Origin: Oreohelix idahoensis
Lineage: Eukaryota; Mollusca; Gastropoda; Stylommatophora; Oreohelicidae
Assembly (NCBI GenBank): GCA_024509875.1
Contig: JAMPIV010008061.1
Coordinates: 1-64,000, forward strand
Direction: 5' to 3'
Length of the DNA: 64,000 nucleotides
Shown here: in pieces, positions 43,780 to 54,857 of the stretch
Layout of the letters: each line of letters starts with the position of its first letter
Position numbering within the stretch: the stretch's first letter is position 1
Position numbers and translations under genes: made by a program
The notes under the pieces: model-generated
What the model saw: the letters and a program-made list of their open reading frames with translations, nothing else
What the model was told of the DNA's origin: nothing
Databases searched by the model: none

Positions 43780-44305
43780 ATGTAGCTGTCATTCATCATC
43801 ACCATTATCCTTCAGCATCCCTAGCACTAGTGTCATACCTTCCTGAAGAGGCTGACAGATTGGCTAAAGAAGGTAGAAAGCTACCTCTGCCTGATGCTAG
43901 CATAACTCCAAAAGTGGCAAAGCGGTTTATCAGAATCAGATACAGAAACCAATGGGAATCAGAGCATGCAGGTCACACACACAAAATGATGCATACTACC
44001 AGCTCAACAGAAGAAAACAAGTGGTAATCTACGGACACACACGAGCCACAACAGATTGTAATACCATCTATTCAACAAGCTAAAGATAGGAACTATCGAT
44101 GATTGTAACTGTGGCACCGATAAAACGAATGCTGAACATTTGCTTCAAAGATGCTCAACAAATGCGGAACAGAGAAAGCGCACATGGCCGACATCAGGAC
44201 CGTTCGTGGAAAAGCTCTACGGAGATTCAAATAGGCTCAAGCTGACTACTGCTTTCTTTGAAAACATTCAAGTGGACGCCTGAGAGTGTACGAAGAAGAA
44301 GAATG
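43780..44305 (+). mobile_element. LINE-E (Jockey-type) RNase H end and C-terminus
   Basis: The frame at 43843-43905 reads EEADRLAKEGRKLPLPDA, the end of a LINE RNase H domain, then VAKRFIRIRYRNQWE. After a frameshift a Cys/His cluster follows (DCNCGTDKTNAEHLLQRCS, 44103-44160) and FVEKLYGDSNRLKLTTAFFE, ending with GAAGAAGAAG. The copy is broken. Relatives lie at 16465, 17640, 21134 and 59740. Confidence 0.75.
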
Positions 44306-44814
44306 GATGGTTGTGAAAAAAAAAATCGAAAAAAGGTGATTCGTCTTAGGAGGACAAAAGTCAAAGAAAATAGCCAACGTTACGACCACAAGGCCTTCGT
44401 CAGGGAAAGGAAAGAAATTGAAGGCTTGATAGGACACATAAGAACCTAAATAAATATAAAAATTAAACCTAGGTACTTCCCTGATGGCATCGAAGTCCTA
44501 ACACTTTTGCTGCCCGCGAACGGACGAGCGTGCCTGGAAAAGGAAATGACTGCCACCACCGGATGTACACAATACATATTAAGAAACTAAAAAACGAAAC
44601 TTAACAATAAACTACCCAAACGTAATATTAGTGGGGACTGGAAATAGAAGAGGACAGAATGAGTTGGAGATAAATAAATATGAAATAAAAAATCAAGACA
44701 TGTTAAAAACAGTGTATTATATATTCATACATATTATTAGAGGGCGGCAGAATAATAGAAAAATAGGATAAGAGTAGAAAGAGTCAAAATAAAACAAGAG
44801 AGGAAATGGTGACC
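44306..44814. other. Sequence between LINE-E and Penelope remnant
   Basis: May include the 3' region of the Penelope-like element (minus strand); no domain recognised. Confidence 0.35.
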
Positions 44815-45095
44815 TCAGACAAAGGTGTGTAGAGTGTTAAGACCAGCTGGTTTTAGACACCTCATGCGGTGGATAAGACGGTTCTCAAGCTGTAATCGGC
44901 TAGCAGTGTCAGGGGAGCAGGATATGATCGCCGTGACCTGGATGTCGATGGGACCATAGTGGTCAGGACCATTAAAGTGTATGGCAACTGGTGTGGATTT
45001 TTGCTGAAAGATGTCATTCAAGTGCTGGCTGAATCTGTCCCCAAGTCGTTTGCCTGTATTGCACACCCATCCATTGTACTCCACGCCTTACTGCA
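44815..45095 (-). pseudogene. Penelope-like element GIY-YIG endonuclease remnant
   Basis: An 89-codon minus-strand frame reads VCNTGKRLGDRFSQHLNDIF, TPVAIHFNGPDH, IDIQVTAIISC and LENRLIHRMRCLKPAGLNTL in order. That matches the central and C-terminal part of the GIY-YIG nuclease of Penelope-like retroelements, where TGRRLGDRFxEH, PVxxHFN, the catalytic Glu in ExxLI and the LxPxGLN end are conserved. The first Tyr of the GIY-YIG pair lies in decayed sequence upstream (EYNGW at the YIG position). No Penelope RT was found nearby, so the element is truncated. Confidence 0.65.
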
Positions 45096-45261
45096 ATTCC
45101 CCTCAACTTCCTCGAAGAAGAAGAAAAAATTACCTTCCAGTCATGTGCCACTTGTTCAAAATCTTTCTACATTATCTTTATCCATTTTGTCTCTATTCCT
45201 AGTTCCATTCTTCGTGTGTTATCGGTGTATCTATCACTTTATTATGTTTATATCTGCATGT

Positions 45262-45475
45262 GCGTCCGACTGACAGAGTGGTTACAGCGCTGATCTCTCG
45301 TGGCAAAGGTGACGATTTCGATTCACGGTATCGAAACACTTCAGCCTACCCAGCTGTAAATGGGTACCTGACTTTGCAGTTGAGTTAGGGAAGGAAAAGG
45401 CAGCGAGGAAGGGAACTGGTCATCTCACCTCTTGATGTTGGTTCTAGTATAGTGAAGTCTCTAACACTTCACTCT
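45262..45475 (+). mobile_element. SINE-C, full copy
   Basis: tRNA-like head GACAGAGTGGTTACAGCGCT (A box) and GATTTCGATTCACGG (B box). The body contains GTAAATGGGTACCTGACTTT and ends near AGTGTTAGAGACTT on the complementary strand. It abuts SINE-B. Confidence 0.8.
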
Positions 45476-45482
45476 CCTATAA

Positions 45483-45960
45483 GGGGTCGGAGTGGCTAAG
45501 AGGTATGGCGTCCGCCTCGAGTTCTAGAGGTACCGGGTTCGATTCCCAGTTGATGGTATATAATTTATGGAAATTTTTTTTCAGAACCAGTGGTCCTAAT
45601 TATGTCATACTCCCCCCTGGTCTCCTGTGTAGTGAGATCGGATGCCTAGCCTTCTCGATAAGGGCGAAAAAAAATAGGAGGTCCCGTGTGCAAGTTGCGC
45701 ACGTTAACAATCCATCGGCAATTGGAAATCGTAAAGAGTAGGCCTATCAGGCCGCTGCCCTTGCAAAATTTAAAAATTAGAAACCATCCCACCACAAAAA
45801 TATCTAATGTGTGATTCCTAAAAACACACACTGGAAAACTCGCCGGTGCTACGGAGTTCGTGCACTGTGCTGAGATCCTCTTTGTGTGATTTAAGGGAGG
45901 AGATCGAAGCACTGATGGAGTAATCCGTGTGCAATGAAGATAATCCTTCAAACCAAACCA
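45483..45960 (+). mobile_element. SINE-B, full copy
   Basis: Head GGTCGGAGTGGCTAAGAGGT (A box) and GGTACCGGGTTCGATTCCCA (B box and T stem). A ~400-bp body ends GCAATGAAGATAAT...AAACCAAACC. Same family as 13280-14056 and 61162-61645. Confidence 0.82.
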
Positions 45961-46849
45961 AACCACTCCCGTACGACAGTATTTGCTATGGGACGACATC
46001 ATACCTGCATAAGGGTAGAACACTGTCTTGGTTTTGAATGTGGAAAGCTACAATATTCTCGGACACATCATACGTGCTGCATCTTTGTTTGATCTGTTCT
46101 CTTTTTATACGCTTTTATTTAACTTCACTTGTATGTCACTTTCAAATCTTGCAATCGACTTTTCAATCACTTCCAGATCAGCAATAGCTCTGAAACTTGG
46201 CATAGTTGTGTATTCCCGATGACAATACAATAATATGTCAATTATTTAATAATTTAATATTGTAATTATGACATTATGAGTAATTAAATTTTTTCGTTAA
46301 GAAATGTAAACAAATCAGGGGCCATAATCAAGTTAATTAAAAATTCAAGAGTACGTGGTGTGCTTTATTTTTTTCTATGCGTAAAACAGGGCAGTACTCA
46401 AACAAGTGTCTAGCTAAATCAAGGGAAACAAACCAAATTATAAAATTATGAATCAAGGGAAAGTCGAGTTCTATCTATAGATGGCCTTCAAATTGAAGAA
46501 ATTGATTGCACCAAATTAACAGGCAGAAAGTTATGTAATATTGACGGTCTAAAAGAAATGGATCGCTTAAGAAATTTTAGACCAGATTTACAATAAGTAA
46601 AAATATTGTTTATGTTTTAGTATGTCATAATTTTTCTAACACTAAAAAGCAGACAACAAAAAATATTTAAAAAAATATTTTAAACACACGCTTTTAATGC
46701 ACTAAAAACCCAAAAATAATGTTTCAAGGAGTTTATAGCTTGCAGTCAAAAAATATAACATCAAATTGACAAAAAGCTTGCGGCGCTGATTCTGCATGAA
46801 ATTAACTTCTGCTTTATACTTCATTAGACACTAATGGATAAAATATATG
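45961..46849. other. AT-rich intronic DNA
   Basis: Nothing recognised in this stretch. Confidence 0.4.
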
Positions 46850-47190
46850 ATAAGCGCTTAAGATGGCCAGATGCAATAACAAATATAGAGCTAAGGAAAA
46901 GATGCGGGCAACAGCCAATACAAACAGAAACGTAAAGTAAGAAAGTGGGGATGGATAGGACATACACACAGAAAAGAAAAATCAAGCATAGCCAGAGTTG
47001 TCCTTGACTGGAACCCACAGGGGAAAAGAAGAGTGAGGAGATCAAAGAAAACTTGGAGAAGAACTGTTGAAGAGGAGGCTAGGGAACTTGGAATGACTTG
47101 GGCACAGCTGAAAAAGACAGCCCAGAATAGAAATCGATGGAGAGCAACTGTTTCTGCACCATGTTCCACAGGGAACGAAAAGGAATGATG
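46850..47190 (+). mobile_element. LINE-F (RTE-like) 3' fragment
   Basis: Plus-strand coding tail with one or two frame changes: DAITNIELRKRCGQQPIQTE, then KWGWIGHTHRKEKSSIARV, GKRRVRRSKKTWRRTVEEEA and NRNRWRATVSA. This is a typical RTE ORF2 C-terminus and distinct from LINE-A and LINE-B. Confidence 0.8.
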
Positions 47191-47269
47191 ATGATTTGAT
47201 TTCGCTTGCATAGTCTGATATTCTACTTCTTTTTCTGTCACCTATCAACTCCCAAAGGAGCACATGACG

Positions 47270-47320
47270 TCAACAAACGTATGCCAAGACTTCCTGTCCC
47301 GTGTCATCCATTAGAAAAAT
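47270..47320 (-). mobile_element. LINE-B 3' tip
   Basis: TCCTGTCCCGTGTCATCCAT preceded by CAACAAACGTATGCCAAG matches the LINE-B end at 14940-14980 and 26420-26460. Confidence 0.55.
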
Positions 47321-47565
47321 GACGTCATATTAAATAATTACGTAGACGCGCGTGCAGAGCAGACGTAAGAGGACGCTGACGGTTTTTATCTGCACTCATT
47401 CAATATGTTACTGTTTCAAGTATTCGTTGACCGTTGAAGAAAATCATAAAATAATACCCCAACCAATTACTATGATCAGATCACTTGCAGAAACATCATT
47501 GTAACGCAACAGGGACCATCTGCAGTGATGCCTCCATGCTCCGTAAGGAACACAAAGACAAATAA

Positions 47566-47819
47566 TTTTTTAAAACATGAAGCATTGAAACTCTTTAATT
47601 ACTCACAACATGAAACCTGTAGAAAAAGATGTTTTAAAACATGAAGCATAGAAACTCTTCAATTATTCACAACATGAAACCTATAGAAAAATGATGTTTT
47701 AAAACATGAAGCATAGAAACTCTTCAATTATTCACAACATGAAACCTATTGAAAAATGATGTTTTAAAACATGAAGCATAGAAACTCTTCAATTATTCAC
47801 AACATGAAACCTGTAGTTT
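47566..47819. repeat. ~65-bp tandem repeat, 4 units
   Basis: The unit runs from GTTTTAAAACATGAAGCATA through TTCACAACATGAAACCTATAG. It ends 25 bases from the TM3-4 exon donor on the intron side. Confidence 0.9.
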
Positions 47820-47843
47820 ATAGTTAAAAGGATATACTCTTAC

Positions 47844-48065
47844 CATCAACGTAGGTTGCCTGCTTGAACTGTGTGATAAACAACATAGGTAAAGCGCCTA
47901 ACATCGACGATAGCCAAATCGCCAAGAAGGATTTGAACACGCTACATATGCTGGCTGTTATGGTGGACGAACTGTAGGCCACACGGTGTCGCTCTACGCT
48001 GATAGCCAGGATGGTCAAGGCACTAGCGTTTCCCACCACATTCTCGAGGAAAGTGACAAATTTAC
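47844..48065 (-). CDS. GPCR exon: TM3, DRY-like motif and TM4
   Basis: 222-base exon. It encodes KFVTFLENVVGNASALTILA as the outer half of TM3 and ISVERHRVAY as its cytoplasmic end; the usual D/E-R-Y is E-R-H. After intracellular loop 2, TM4 is SFLAIWLSSMLGALPMLF. The start of loop 2 outside is FKQATYVDG. The acceptor is TATTCTTAAG|GT (48067-48066) and the donor GATG|GTAAGA (47844/47843). The phase matches the TM5 exon 20.7 kb downstream. The TM3 pattern NASALTILAISxER fits peptide receptors of the TRH/ghrelin/neuromedin-type group; the ligand cannot be told. Upstream exons with TM1-TM2 were not found up to 64000. Confidence 0.93.
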
Positions 48066-48150
48066 CTTAAGAATAAAAAAGGAAGAAAATAATTGTGGAT
48101 AGATATTTGTAACTCGTTCATTTTTTTTTCATCATTCTTCTTTGAGAAAG

Positions 48151-48372
48151 AGCCGCGGTAGCACAGTAGTTAGTGCACTGGCTTCCTAGCTCGGTGGTCC
48201 ATGGTTCGATCTCCAGTTGAGGTGGGATTTTTTAGACCACAAACGGCTCAGGTTCATGAATTGGGTACCAGAGCAACTCTGAGGAGGTTAAGGCGGCCGG
48301 CGTGATGCTGACCACATTACCTCTAGTGTGCCGATGGTCAAGAAAGTTTGGGCCTAATGACGCACTTTTGTT
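48151..48372 (+). mobile_element. SINE-D, tRNA-derived
   Basis: Starts AGCCGCGGTAGCACAGTAGT (A box) with CCATGGTTCGATCTCC (B box). The body CGTGATGCTGACCACATTAC matches the minus-strand copy at 63229-63467. It lies ~85 bases upstream of the TM3-4 exon acceptor, opposite to gene orientation. Confidence 0.82.
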
Positions 48373-48551
48373 GCGATGATGTTCCAGATTAATATATGTA
48401 ATACGTAAAGAAGTTAAAACATGGTCCCTTCCTCGTCAAGGCAGAGCTTCGGCTGGGGTGTCCAGCTGCTAGTGCGACCCTGATTTGAGGAGCGATGATG
48501 TTCCAGATTAATATATGTAATACGTAAAGAAGTTAAAACATGGTCCCTTCG
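48373..48551. repeat. 59-bp direct duplication
   Basis: GCGATGATGTTCCAGATTAA through CATGGTCCCTTC occurs at 48373-48431 and again at 48492-48550, with a 60-bp spacer. Confidence 0.85.
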
Positions 48552-48954
48552 TTATGACCATGTATTTTTGTCAAGCCGCTGACCTTCAGCTCATAAGAAC
48601 CGGTGATGTCAATCAAACGGCTGTCTTGTCATTTATTACACGATGTATGATTTTTACCATGATGAAACTACGTTTGAACTATTCGTCTACCAATGATGTT
48701 ATTGTCGTCGTCTACCTACAATAAACATCGCATCGTCATTTAATGTACAACATGGGTCCAGTGTACATTGCTAACAGTTGGTCAAGTTGATGACCCATCG
48801 TTTCAGTGTTGTTGATCTCGTCACCGTTGGCCTGCCCTTACGGCCCACATCACTATATTCGCGTTATCAAATAATAAGTCGGCCCCCACTGTAAGCCCGA
48901 CATTTCTGGCATCACCCTCGCCAGCAGTAATCAAGTAAACAAACACCTCCCACA
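48552..48954. other. No recognisable feature
   Basis: No coding or repeat signature noticed. Confidence 0.4.
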
Positions 48955-49147
48955 CACACAGACTGTAACGGTCCTGGAAACAGGCTGCAACACTGCAGTC
49001 TGGCTGAGAGAGTAGGGATCGAAGAGAGAAGGCTAACCCGGTCCCAATAAATACCGTGCTGAAGTCGGATGTGTTGACTGAAAGGCGCAAATATCGCAGC
49101 GGACAGAACGCAACCAACGTCCTTTTTAGGACGACCGAGGAAGAAGA
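48955..49147 (+). repeat. Dispersed repeat R3, copy 2
   Basis: Shares CCTGGAAACAGGCTGCA, AACCCGGTCCCAA and CAACCAACGTCCTTTTTAGG with 16790-17103. GAAGAAGAA tail. Confidence 0.7.
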
Positions 49148-50156
49148 AATAAAAACAAACATTAATTAAGTCCTGGTCTCCACACTGATTTCTAAATTCT
49201 GAGTCAAAAACAAGGTTTGTGAATATCGGATGATGCAGATCAGATTGTTGTTCCAGCAACTGAGTTTATTTAACCAGATGCCGAGGAGACGGTAGAATTT
49301 ATTCTATTTCACACGCTAATCTATATACTCGTATTAGTAAATTGTCCGAGTGAAACTTCTTATAAGGAACAATGAAAACATTTCGCTAGCTGTTCGGGAA
49401 AATACGGAAAAGGCTCATGTTGCACCGTGAAAGCTAAATTATTCTTCTGCTGCAACAAGAAAATGTCAGATATATAGGGAATTGAAAATTCCCAGTAAAA
49501 AGAAACTTTTCAGATTACAGCTGGGAAAAGGCTATTTCAGAATAGAAGACAATCTGTCTTGCTGAAGTCAAACTAAGGAGAGTGAACTGATCTCATACAT
49601 CTGGTTATCTCCTGGCTGTTATAGAAAAGGATGGAGTTGTTCACCTGACTACATTTACAGCACTTTGAAATATAACATGCATCTGACTCATCATTGTAAT
49701 GCTGTCTACCGTTTATTGCTGTATTGAATGTTGCTGTGATAATGACTGTTTGATGTGCCTACACATTTGCGTAACCATTTTGTCACTGTGGCGTCCACAA
49801 TAAATAATGAAGAAAAACGTCAACGGCTGTTTCAAGACTCATTGACTTTATACGTCGTGAGTTTACTGACGTCCTATGTGGATTGCCCTGTTATTGTTGC
49901 ATGAACATTGTTTTGACTGAACACATCTACACACTACACAAAACCAGACATGCGGATGCCATCCATCATCATATGGCATCACGCATCAAGAACATTTCTT
50001 GTTAAAATGTAAGAGGCATGAACAACAGAGAATGACAATAACAGATAATTATTTGCATGTATCAAACTTACCTATAAATATAAAAGAGTTGTTAAGAATA
50101 GACATGGGGAACTACACAATATAGTCAAACAGTGTTTAACAAGAACAAAAAGTTAA
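49148..50156. other. AT-rich intergenic/intronic DNA
   Basis: No coding or repeat signature noticed. Confidence 0.4.
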
Positions 50157-50166
50157 TATATGTATA

Positions 50167-50241
<75 letters not shown>

Positions 50242-50262
50242 GTGTATATATATATATATATG
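50157..50262. repeat. TA microsatellite
   Basis: (TA)n with scattered TG. It ends at the start of repeat R4. Confidence 0.95.
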
Positions 50263-50750
50263 TCGTGAAACTTTCTAAATCCACAGATATAAATTAAAAA
50301 GTAAATGTAAAGCCTAACACATTAATTCACTAAAAGGGAAAGAAGAATGGTTAAAGACCCGTGCTTTCCAATAGCGTACGCCTGTGTTAATAGAACGTCA
50401 TGCTAGTTGAACAATAAAAACCCCATTTTTATGCTCCGTCTGCATAAAACTATACACGTTCGAAAAATACAACTAGTACTGTGTTTCTTAGAAAACCGTG
50501 AGATACGCAAGCTGCGTAATGACCTAGATTAATATTCCATTAATTTCATTATATACACTACGTTAACATAAACGAAAGGACAGATGGACTTAGGATAAAG
50601 AGAGGGCTGAACGGAGGAACGCATGCAACACTAACACGCGTCTCGCGATATAAAATTAATGCCACCCTCAAGCGTACGGCATGAAGCACTAACTTTTTTT
50701 TCAAATAGACAGTGATAAAAAACACTACCAATACGAGGGTTAGGTTTTAA
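50263..50750 (+). repeat. Dispersed repeat R4, copy 1
   Basis: Starts TGTCGTGAAACTTTCTAAAT and aligns over ~480 bp with 63514-64000, including GGACAGATGGACTTAGGA and AATAGACAGTGATAAAAAAC. It may extend to ~51330, but the second copy is cut by the window end. Noncoding. Confidence 0.75.
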
Positions 50751-52655
50751 AAACCTGTTTAATGCTTATTAGTAAACATGACATTATACTGTTTTATGTC
50801 TGAAAGCCTGACCGTACAGAAGACACCACCTCGTATCGAAGTGAACGGGAGGTAGAAGAAAATGCATATTTTGAACGCAGCCACTTAGCCCCATTAAATG
50901 TATATATTTGGGTTCCTTAGGACTTGCTGACAAAGAATATGCTAAGTGTTACGCAAATAGTCTAGGAATTAACAAATTATAGCCAAAAGAAAATAGTGAG
51001 GTTGTCTGACAGCACCAAATCATAATTGCTCAGTGGCATGTTTTGAAACCACCATTTTACGGGAAATAGGCCAACAAGTTAAATCCTATTTGATTGGCTA
51101 GAAGTATATGTAAGGCGAACCACGATTAGTCGGACTGCAAATACTATTTTTGGTTGTTAGGGGAAACGTAGGAAGGGTAAATTTTTTCAAAAGATTTTGT
51201 AAACATGGTCCTATTGGCTAGACCATTTGATATAGTCAATTAGGAGCGTCTGTTCAGTGCCACATTTTAAAATAAACTTACTAAGAAGCAGTGCGTTGAG
51301 ATCCAGCTCATATTTTTCTAAATAAAAGCCTGGGACAGAGGCAGATCGAAATTGTGCCATAATTCATCGCCAGTCAACGTATTTGTTTATTATTTCCATG
51401 AATTGTGGTAAGATTGACATATTTGATATCTTTTAAATGAAAATTGAATGTGAATTGATGATTTATGTCTGTATATGTGTGTGGTTCAGTAGCAAACATG
51501 AGGCAAAGCCTAGATATTGCTCCAACCGGAACGAAACTTGTCGGAGAAAAGTATAACTGCATGGAAGTGCCAAATAGTACACTGACACCTATCTTATTGA
51601 CTAGTTAGAAATAATGCTGGAATTGCAGAGGCGTAGTAACCATTAGGGAGAGGAATACTGGTGAATGTTGTTACATGAGAAGCTAACAGTGGGCCTACCG
51701 CGCTGAACTCGGTGTTTGTTATGTATTGTGTTTCAGTGTGGAAATAGATTATAAATTAGTTCTGAAGTAGGAGGTACAACCTTCTTGTTTCAGGGACCAT
51801 GGTCCTAACTTATTGAAGCAGCACCTGGTCTGAGTTTTGCTGAATCCAGAGGCTGATAGCATACCCCTTGGTCCAGATAGCGACCAGTGTGGTGTCTCAA
51901 GAATACGGTGAAGCAAGCGAGCAGAGGAGACTGTTTCCTGCCGCCCTCACAGAAGATAAGATTCTGTGGCCAGAGCAGCTCAATCTTATGTACCCCCCTC
52001 AAAAATTGACAGTATATTAAATAAAGAGGGACAATTAATTGTTTCAAATGACAGGAACTGTGAACTTTTCCCAATACTATTTCCTCCAGAAGCAAACACT
52101 TGAAGTCATGATGACAAACAACCACCTAGCTTGAAAAAGCCAGTATTACCTCATAGTACTACATCACAACTTACACACATATGATAATAATAATAATATA
52201 TGTCAATACAAAGATTCTATCTATAAATTGTGTACATATAACTTGTGATTACATTTGATTGTGATTCCTGGTTCACTTTGTAGTTGAATCAGGATATCTA
52301 ATATTTGAAGGAATTAATACACATATATTTTTAAACGTTAAGACTTGACTCATTTAAGATAGTCTTATAGAGTGTTATATGTATGTGAGTGTCACAGTGT
52401 TGTAAAGTGTTGTGGATTAAATTAAATTGTTTATCTGTCTGTTCTTGTTGTGACTTACACTTCATCATTATCATAACCCTAGACATTCAACGTAGTCATC
52501 ACAATATTCCAGAATAATTCTGACTGAGGTCTAAATGTGGTAGCAAAGAAAGGTTATCTGTAAAACACTACACCTATTCGATACAGATACCTTCACAGCT
52601 GATCTCAGTCAGTACACTAAGTCCCCTATAAATATTTATATCATCCCACTTTACC

Positions 52656-52657
<2 letters not shown>
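50751..52657. other. AT-rich DNA, no gene recognised
   Basis: Possibly the continuation of R4 at the left. Open frames (up to 106 codons) are unsupported. Confidence 0.4.
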
Positions 52658-52744
<87 letters not shown>

Positions 52745-52757
52745 CGAACGAACGAAC
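52658..52757. repeat. Compound TA-GA-CGAA microsatellite
   Basis: (TA)n then (GA)n then (CGAA)4. The CGAA part is the 3' tail of the LINE on the minus strand. Confidence 0.95.
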
Positions 52758-54822
52758 TTTATTTTCGAAGGGTTGAGAATTGGGCGCGCAGGCCCGTCTA
52801 ACATTCTGCCCTTTCACTCTCATTAATCTTGCATACTATATCCTTTTATTCCCACGTATTACTTTAAGCATTAATTTAAAGGCATGCAACATTATAAAGT
52901 TAACATAACAGCATTCATTTACAGTTTACAATCATAATAAAAAATGAGTAGGTTTTTTTTTTAAATAAACAAGATAGTGACTGAAGAAAAATAATAATAA
53001 TAAAAATAAAATAATATAAACAAAACAATAAATAAATAAGTTATGTATACCGACACTCACTTATGCGGTCAAAACGTCTAATCTGTAGTATTTTTGAATG
53101 TGTCATCAATCCTCAATACAAAAATTACAAAAAACACATTCTCGTTTACATCCATACATTCTTGGCGGAAATTGAAATAATAATAAAAAAAAAAAAATTA
53201 TATCTGCATGTACATGACCCATTTAAGCAAACGGAAACATTCACATCTCTAAAGTACAGTGGTATGCGGGTACATTCTCACATACATTACATTATATAAT
53301 AGTAGTACATGGATATAAAACAAATTATTCCCATTAAAAACGAGCGGAAGAGGAAAAGAAATGTTGACCTATGGATGAGATGTTGACAGGCAAATGATGT
53401 TTCTATGGGGGTAGATAATCAGTGTTTAGGAAGTGTTTGAAAAGTGCTTTGTTAAATGAATATTGTGTAGGTAGGCTTTTTTAGGTGGTGTGGAAGGCTG
53501 TTCCATAAGTAGGCTCCAGAGTAGGCTAGACTCTGTTTGAACAGGTCGATCCTAGGTTTGGGCAGACGTAACTGATGTAATTGTAGTCCCTCTCTTCTAC
53601 TGGTTTGAAACAATGATCGTAGGTACGGCGGAGCATTGTTTGATAGAATTGCGTGAGTCAGCTTGGCTTTGTTGTAGAGAAGACGTTTTTTCAGGGACAG
53701 TATTGTGGGTTCTTTTCCTGTCCTTGTGTGTGATATCGTGCGATTATCGGTGATCAGACGTATTGCTCTCTTATGCAGGGAGTGCAGTCTCTTTGAGGTG
53801 GAAGCAGGGCAACCATCCCATAGTGTAGAGCAGTAATCTAGATGTGTCTGTATATGTGAGGTGTAGAACAATAGTCTAGTGTCTGCGTCTAAGAAGTGTT
53901 TTATTTTGGCTAGCTGGTACGTCTTTTGAGCCAAGTGTTTGGTTAAATTCCGTACATGGGAGTTCCACGTTAAGTGCTGATCAATCGTGATTCCTAGAAC
54001 TTTGTGTTCTGTTACATGTTCAATTTGTATTGATTCCGCGTGTACCTGTAGCGATCTTTTGGTGCAGTTTAGGAGTTTCTGTCTGGTGGTAATCAACATA
54101 GATTTCGTTTTTGCTGTGTTTAATGGCATACGATTCATATTACTCCATTTTGTTAGATTGTCTACATCGCATTGAAGAGTCATTTCAAGTGCCACGCAGT
54201 CATTGTCACTAGTGTAGATAGTACAATCATCTGCAAAGAGGTCACATGTTGAATATTTTAGATGTAGTGGCAGGTCGTTGATGAACATTGCGAAGAGTAG
54301 GGGCCCAAGAATAGAACCCTGCGGTACTCCTGTATCTATCTTCGAGAAATCTGATGTCGAGTTGTTGTGAAGCACTAACTGTTGTCGATCTCCCAGGAAT
54401 GATTTGATGATGTTTAGTGGATTAGGGCCTATTCTGAGGGTTTCCAACTTTTGAACCAAGATAGTGTGGTCAATCATGTCAAATGCTTTTTTGAAGTCAA
54501 CAAAAACAGCACCACCTAATTTTCCATCATTTACGTTCGACAGCCAGTTATCTGCCATTTTGGTGAGAGCTGTGTGACAGGAATGTTTGGGTCTGAAACC
54601 TGACTGGCTCTCAATGAGCAGTTTGTTTGTTGTTAAGTGTTGAAATGTGGTGTTGTAAATGTGTTTCTCTAATGATTTTGAAAGAGATGATAGAAGGGAT
54701 ATTGGTCTGTAACTGTTGGGATCGCTATGTGAGCCAGATTTATAGAGAGGATACACTTTGGCAGATTTAAATGCTGTGGGAAAGTAGTTGTGTGCAATAC
54801 ATTGGTTGTACACATGGGTTAA

Positions 54823-54825
<3 letters not shown>
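52738..54825 (-). mobile_element. CR1/Jockey-type LINE, 5'-truncated
   Basis: The minus-strand element runs from a (CT)n tract at 54826-54855 through an intact RT frame (54813-53452) and a ~700-bp 3' region. It ends AATAAAGTTCGTTCGTTCG near 52740. The short tandem tail and the RT type fit the CR1/L2/Jockey assemblage. GA/CT repeats at both ends suggest insertion into a GA microsatellite. Confidence 0.8.
53452..54813 (-). CDS. LINE reverse transcriptase (453 codons, intact)
   Basis: The frame begins inside the RT domain; the endonuclease is lost by 5' truncation. RT boxes in order are VYPLYKSGSHSDPNSYRPIS, SQSGFRPKHSCHTAL, FVDFKKAFDMIDH (first catalytic Asp), TGVPQGSILGPLLFAMFIND and FADDCTIYTS (FADD catalytic box), then LGITIDQHLTW. 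The C-terminal thumb has DYCSTLWDGC and LHKRAIRLIT, ending LWNSLPHHL. There are no internal stops, so the insertion is fairly recent or the sequence is constrained, the former being likelier. It cannot retrotranspose alone without its endonuclease. Confidence 0.9.
   Translation of the reverse strand: MYNQCIAHNYFPTAFKSAKVYPLYKSGSHSDPNSYRPISLLSSLSKSLEKHIYNTTFQHLTTNKLLIESQSGFRPKHSCHTALTKMADNWLSNVNDGKLGGAVFVDFKKAFDMIDHTILVQKLETLRIGPNPLNIIKSFLGDRQQLVLHNNSTSDFSKIDTGVPQGSILGPLLFAMFINDLPLHLKYSTCDLFADDCTIYTSDNDCVALEMTLQCDVDNLTKWSNMNRMPLNTAKTKSMLITTRQKLLNCTKRSLQVHAESIQIEHVTEHKVLGITIDQHLTWNSHVRNLTKHLAQKTYQLAKIKHFLDADTRLLFYTSHIQTHLDYCSTLWDGCPASTSKRLHSLHKRAIRLITDNRTISHTRTGKEPTILSLKKRLLYNKAKLTHAILSNNAPPYLRSLFQTSRREGLQLHQLRLPKPRIDLFKQSLAYSGAYLWNSLPHHLKKPTYTIFI

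Positions 54826-54857
<32 letters not shown>

Noticed and set aside
45483..45555. tRNA gene on the plus strand
   Set aside because: This is the head of SINE-B; the same body follows at 13280-14056 and 61162-61645.
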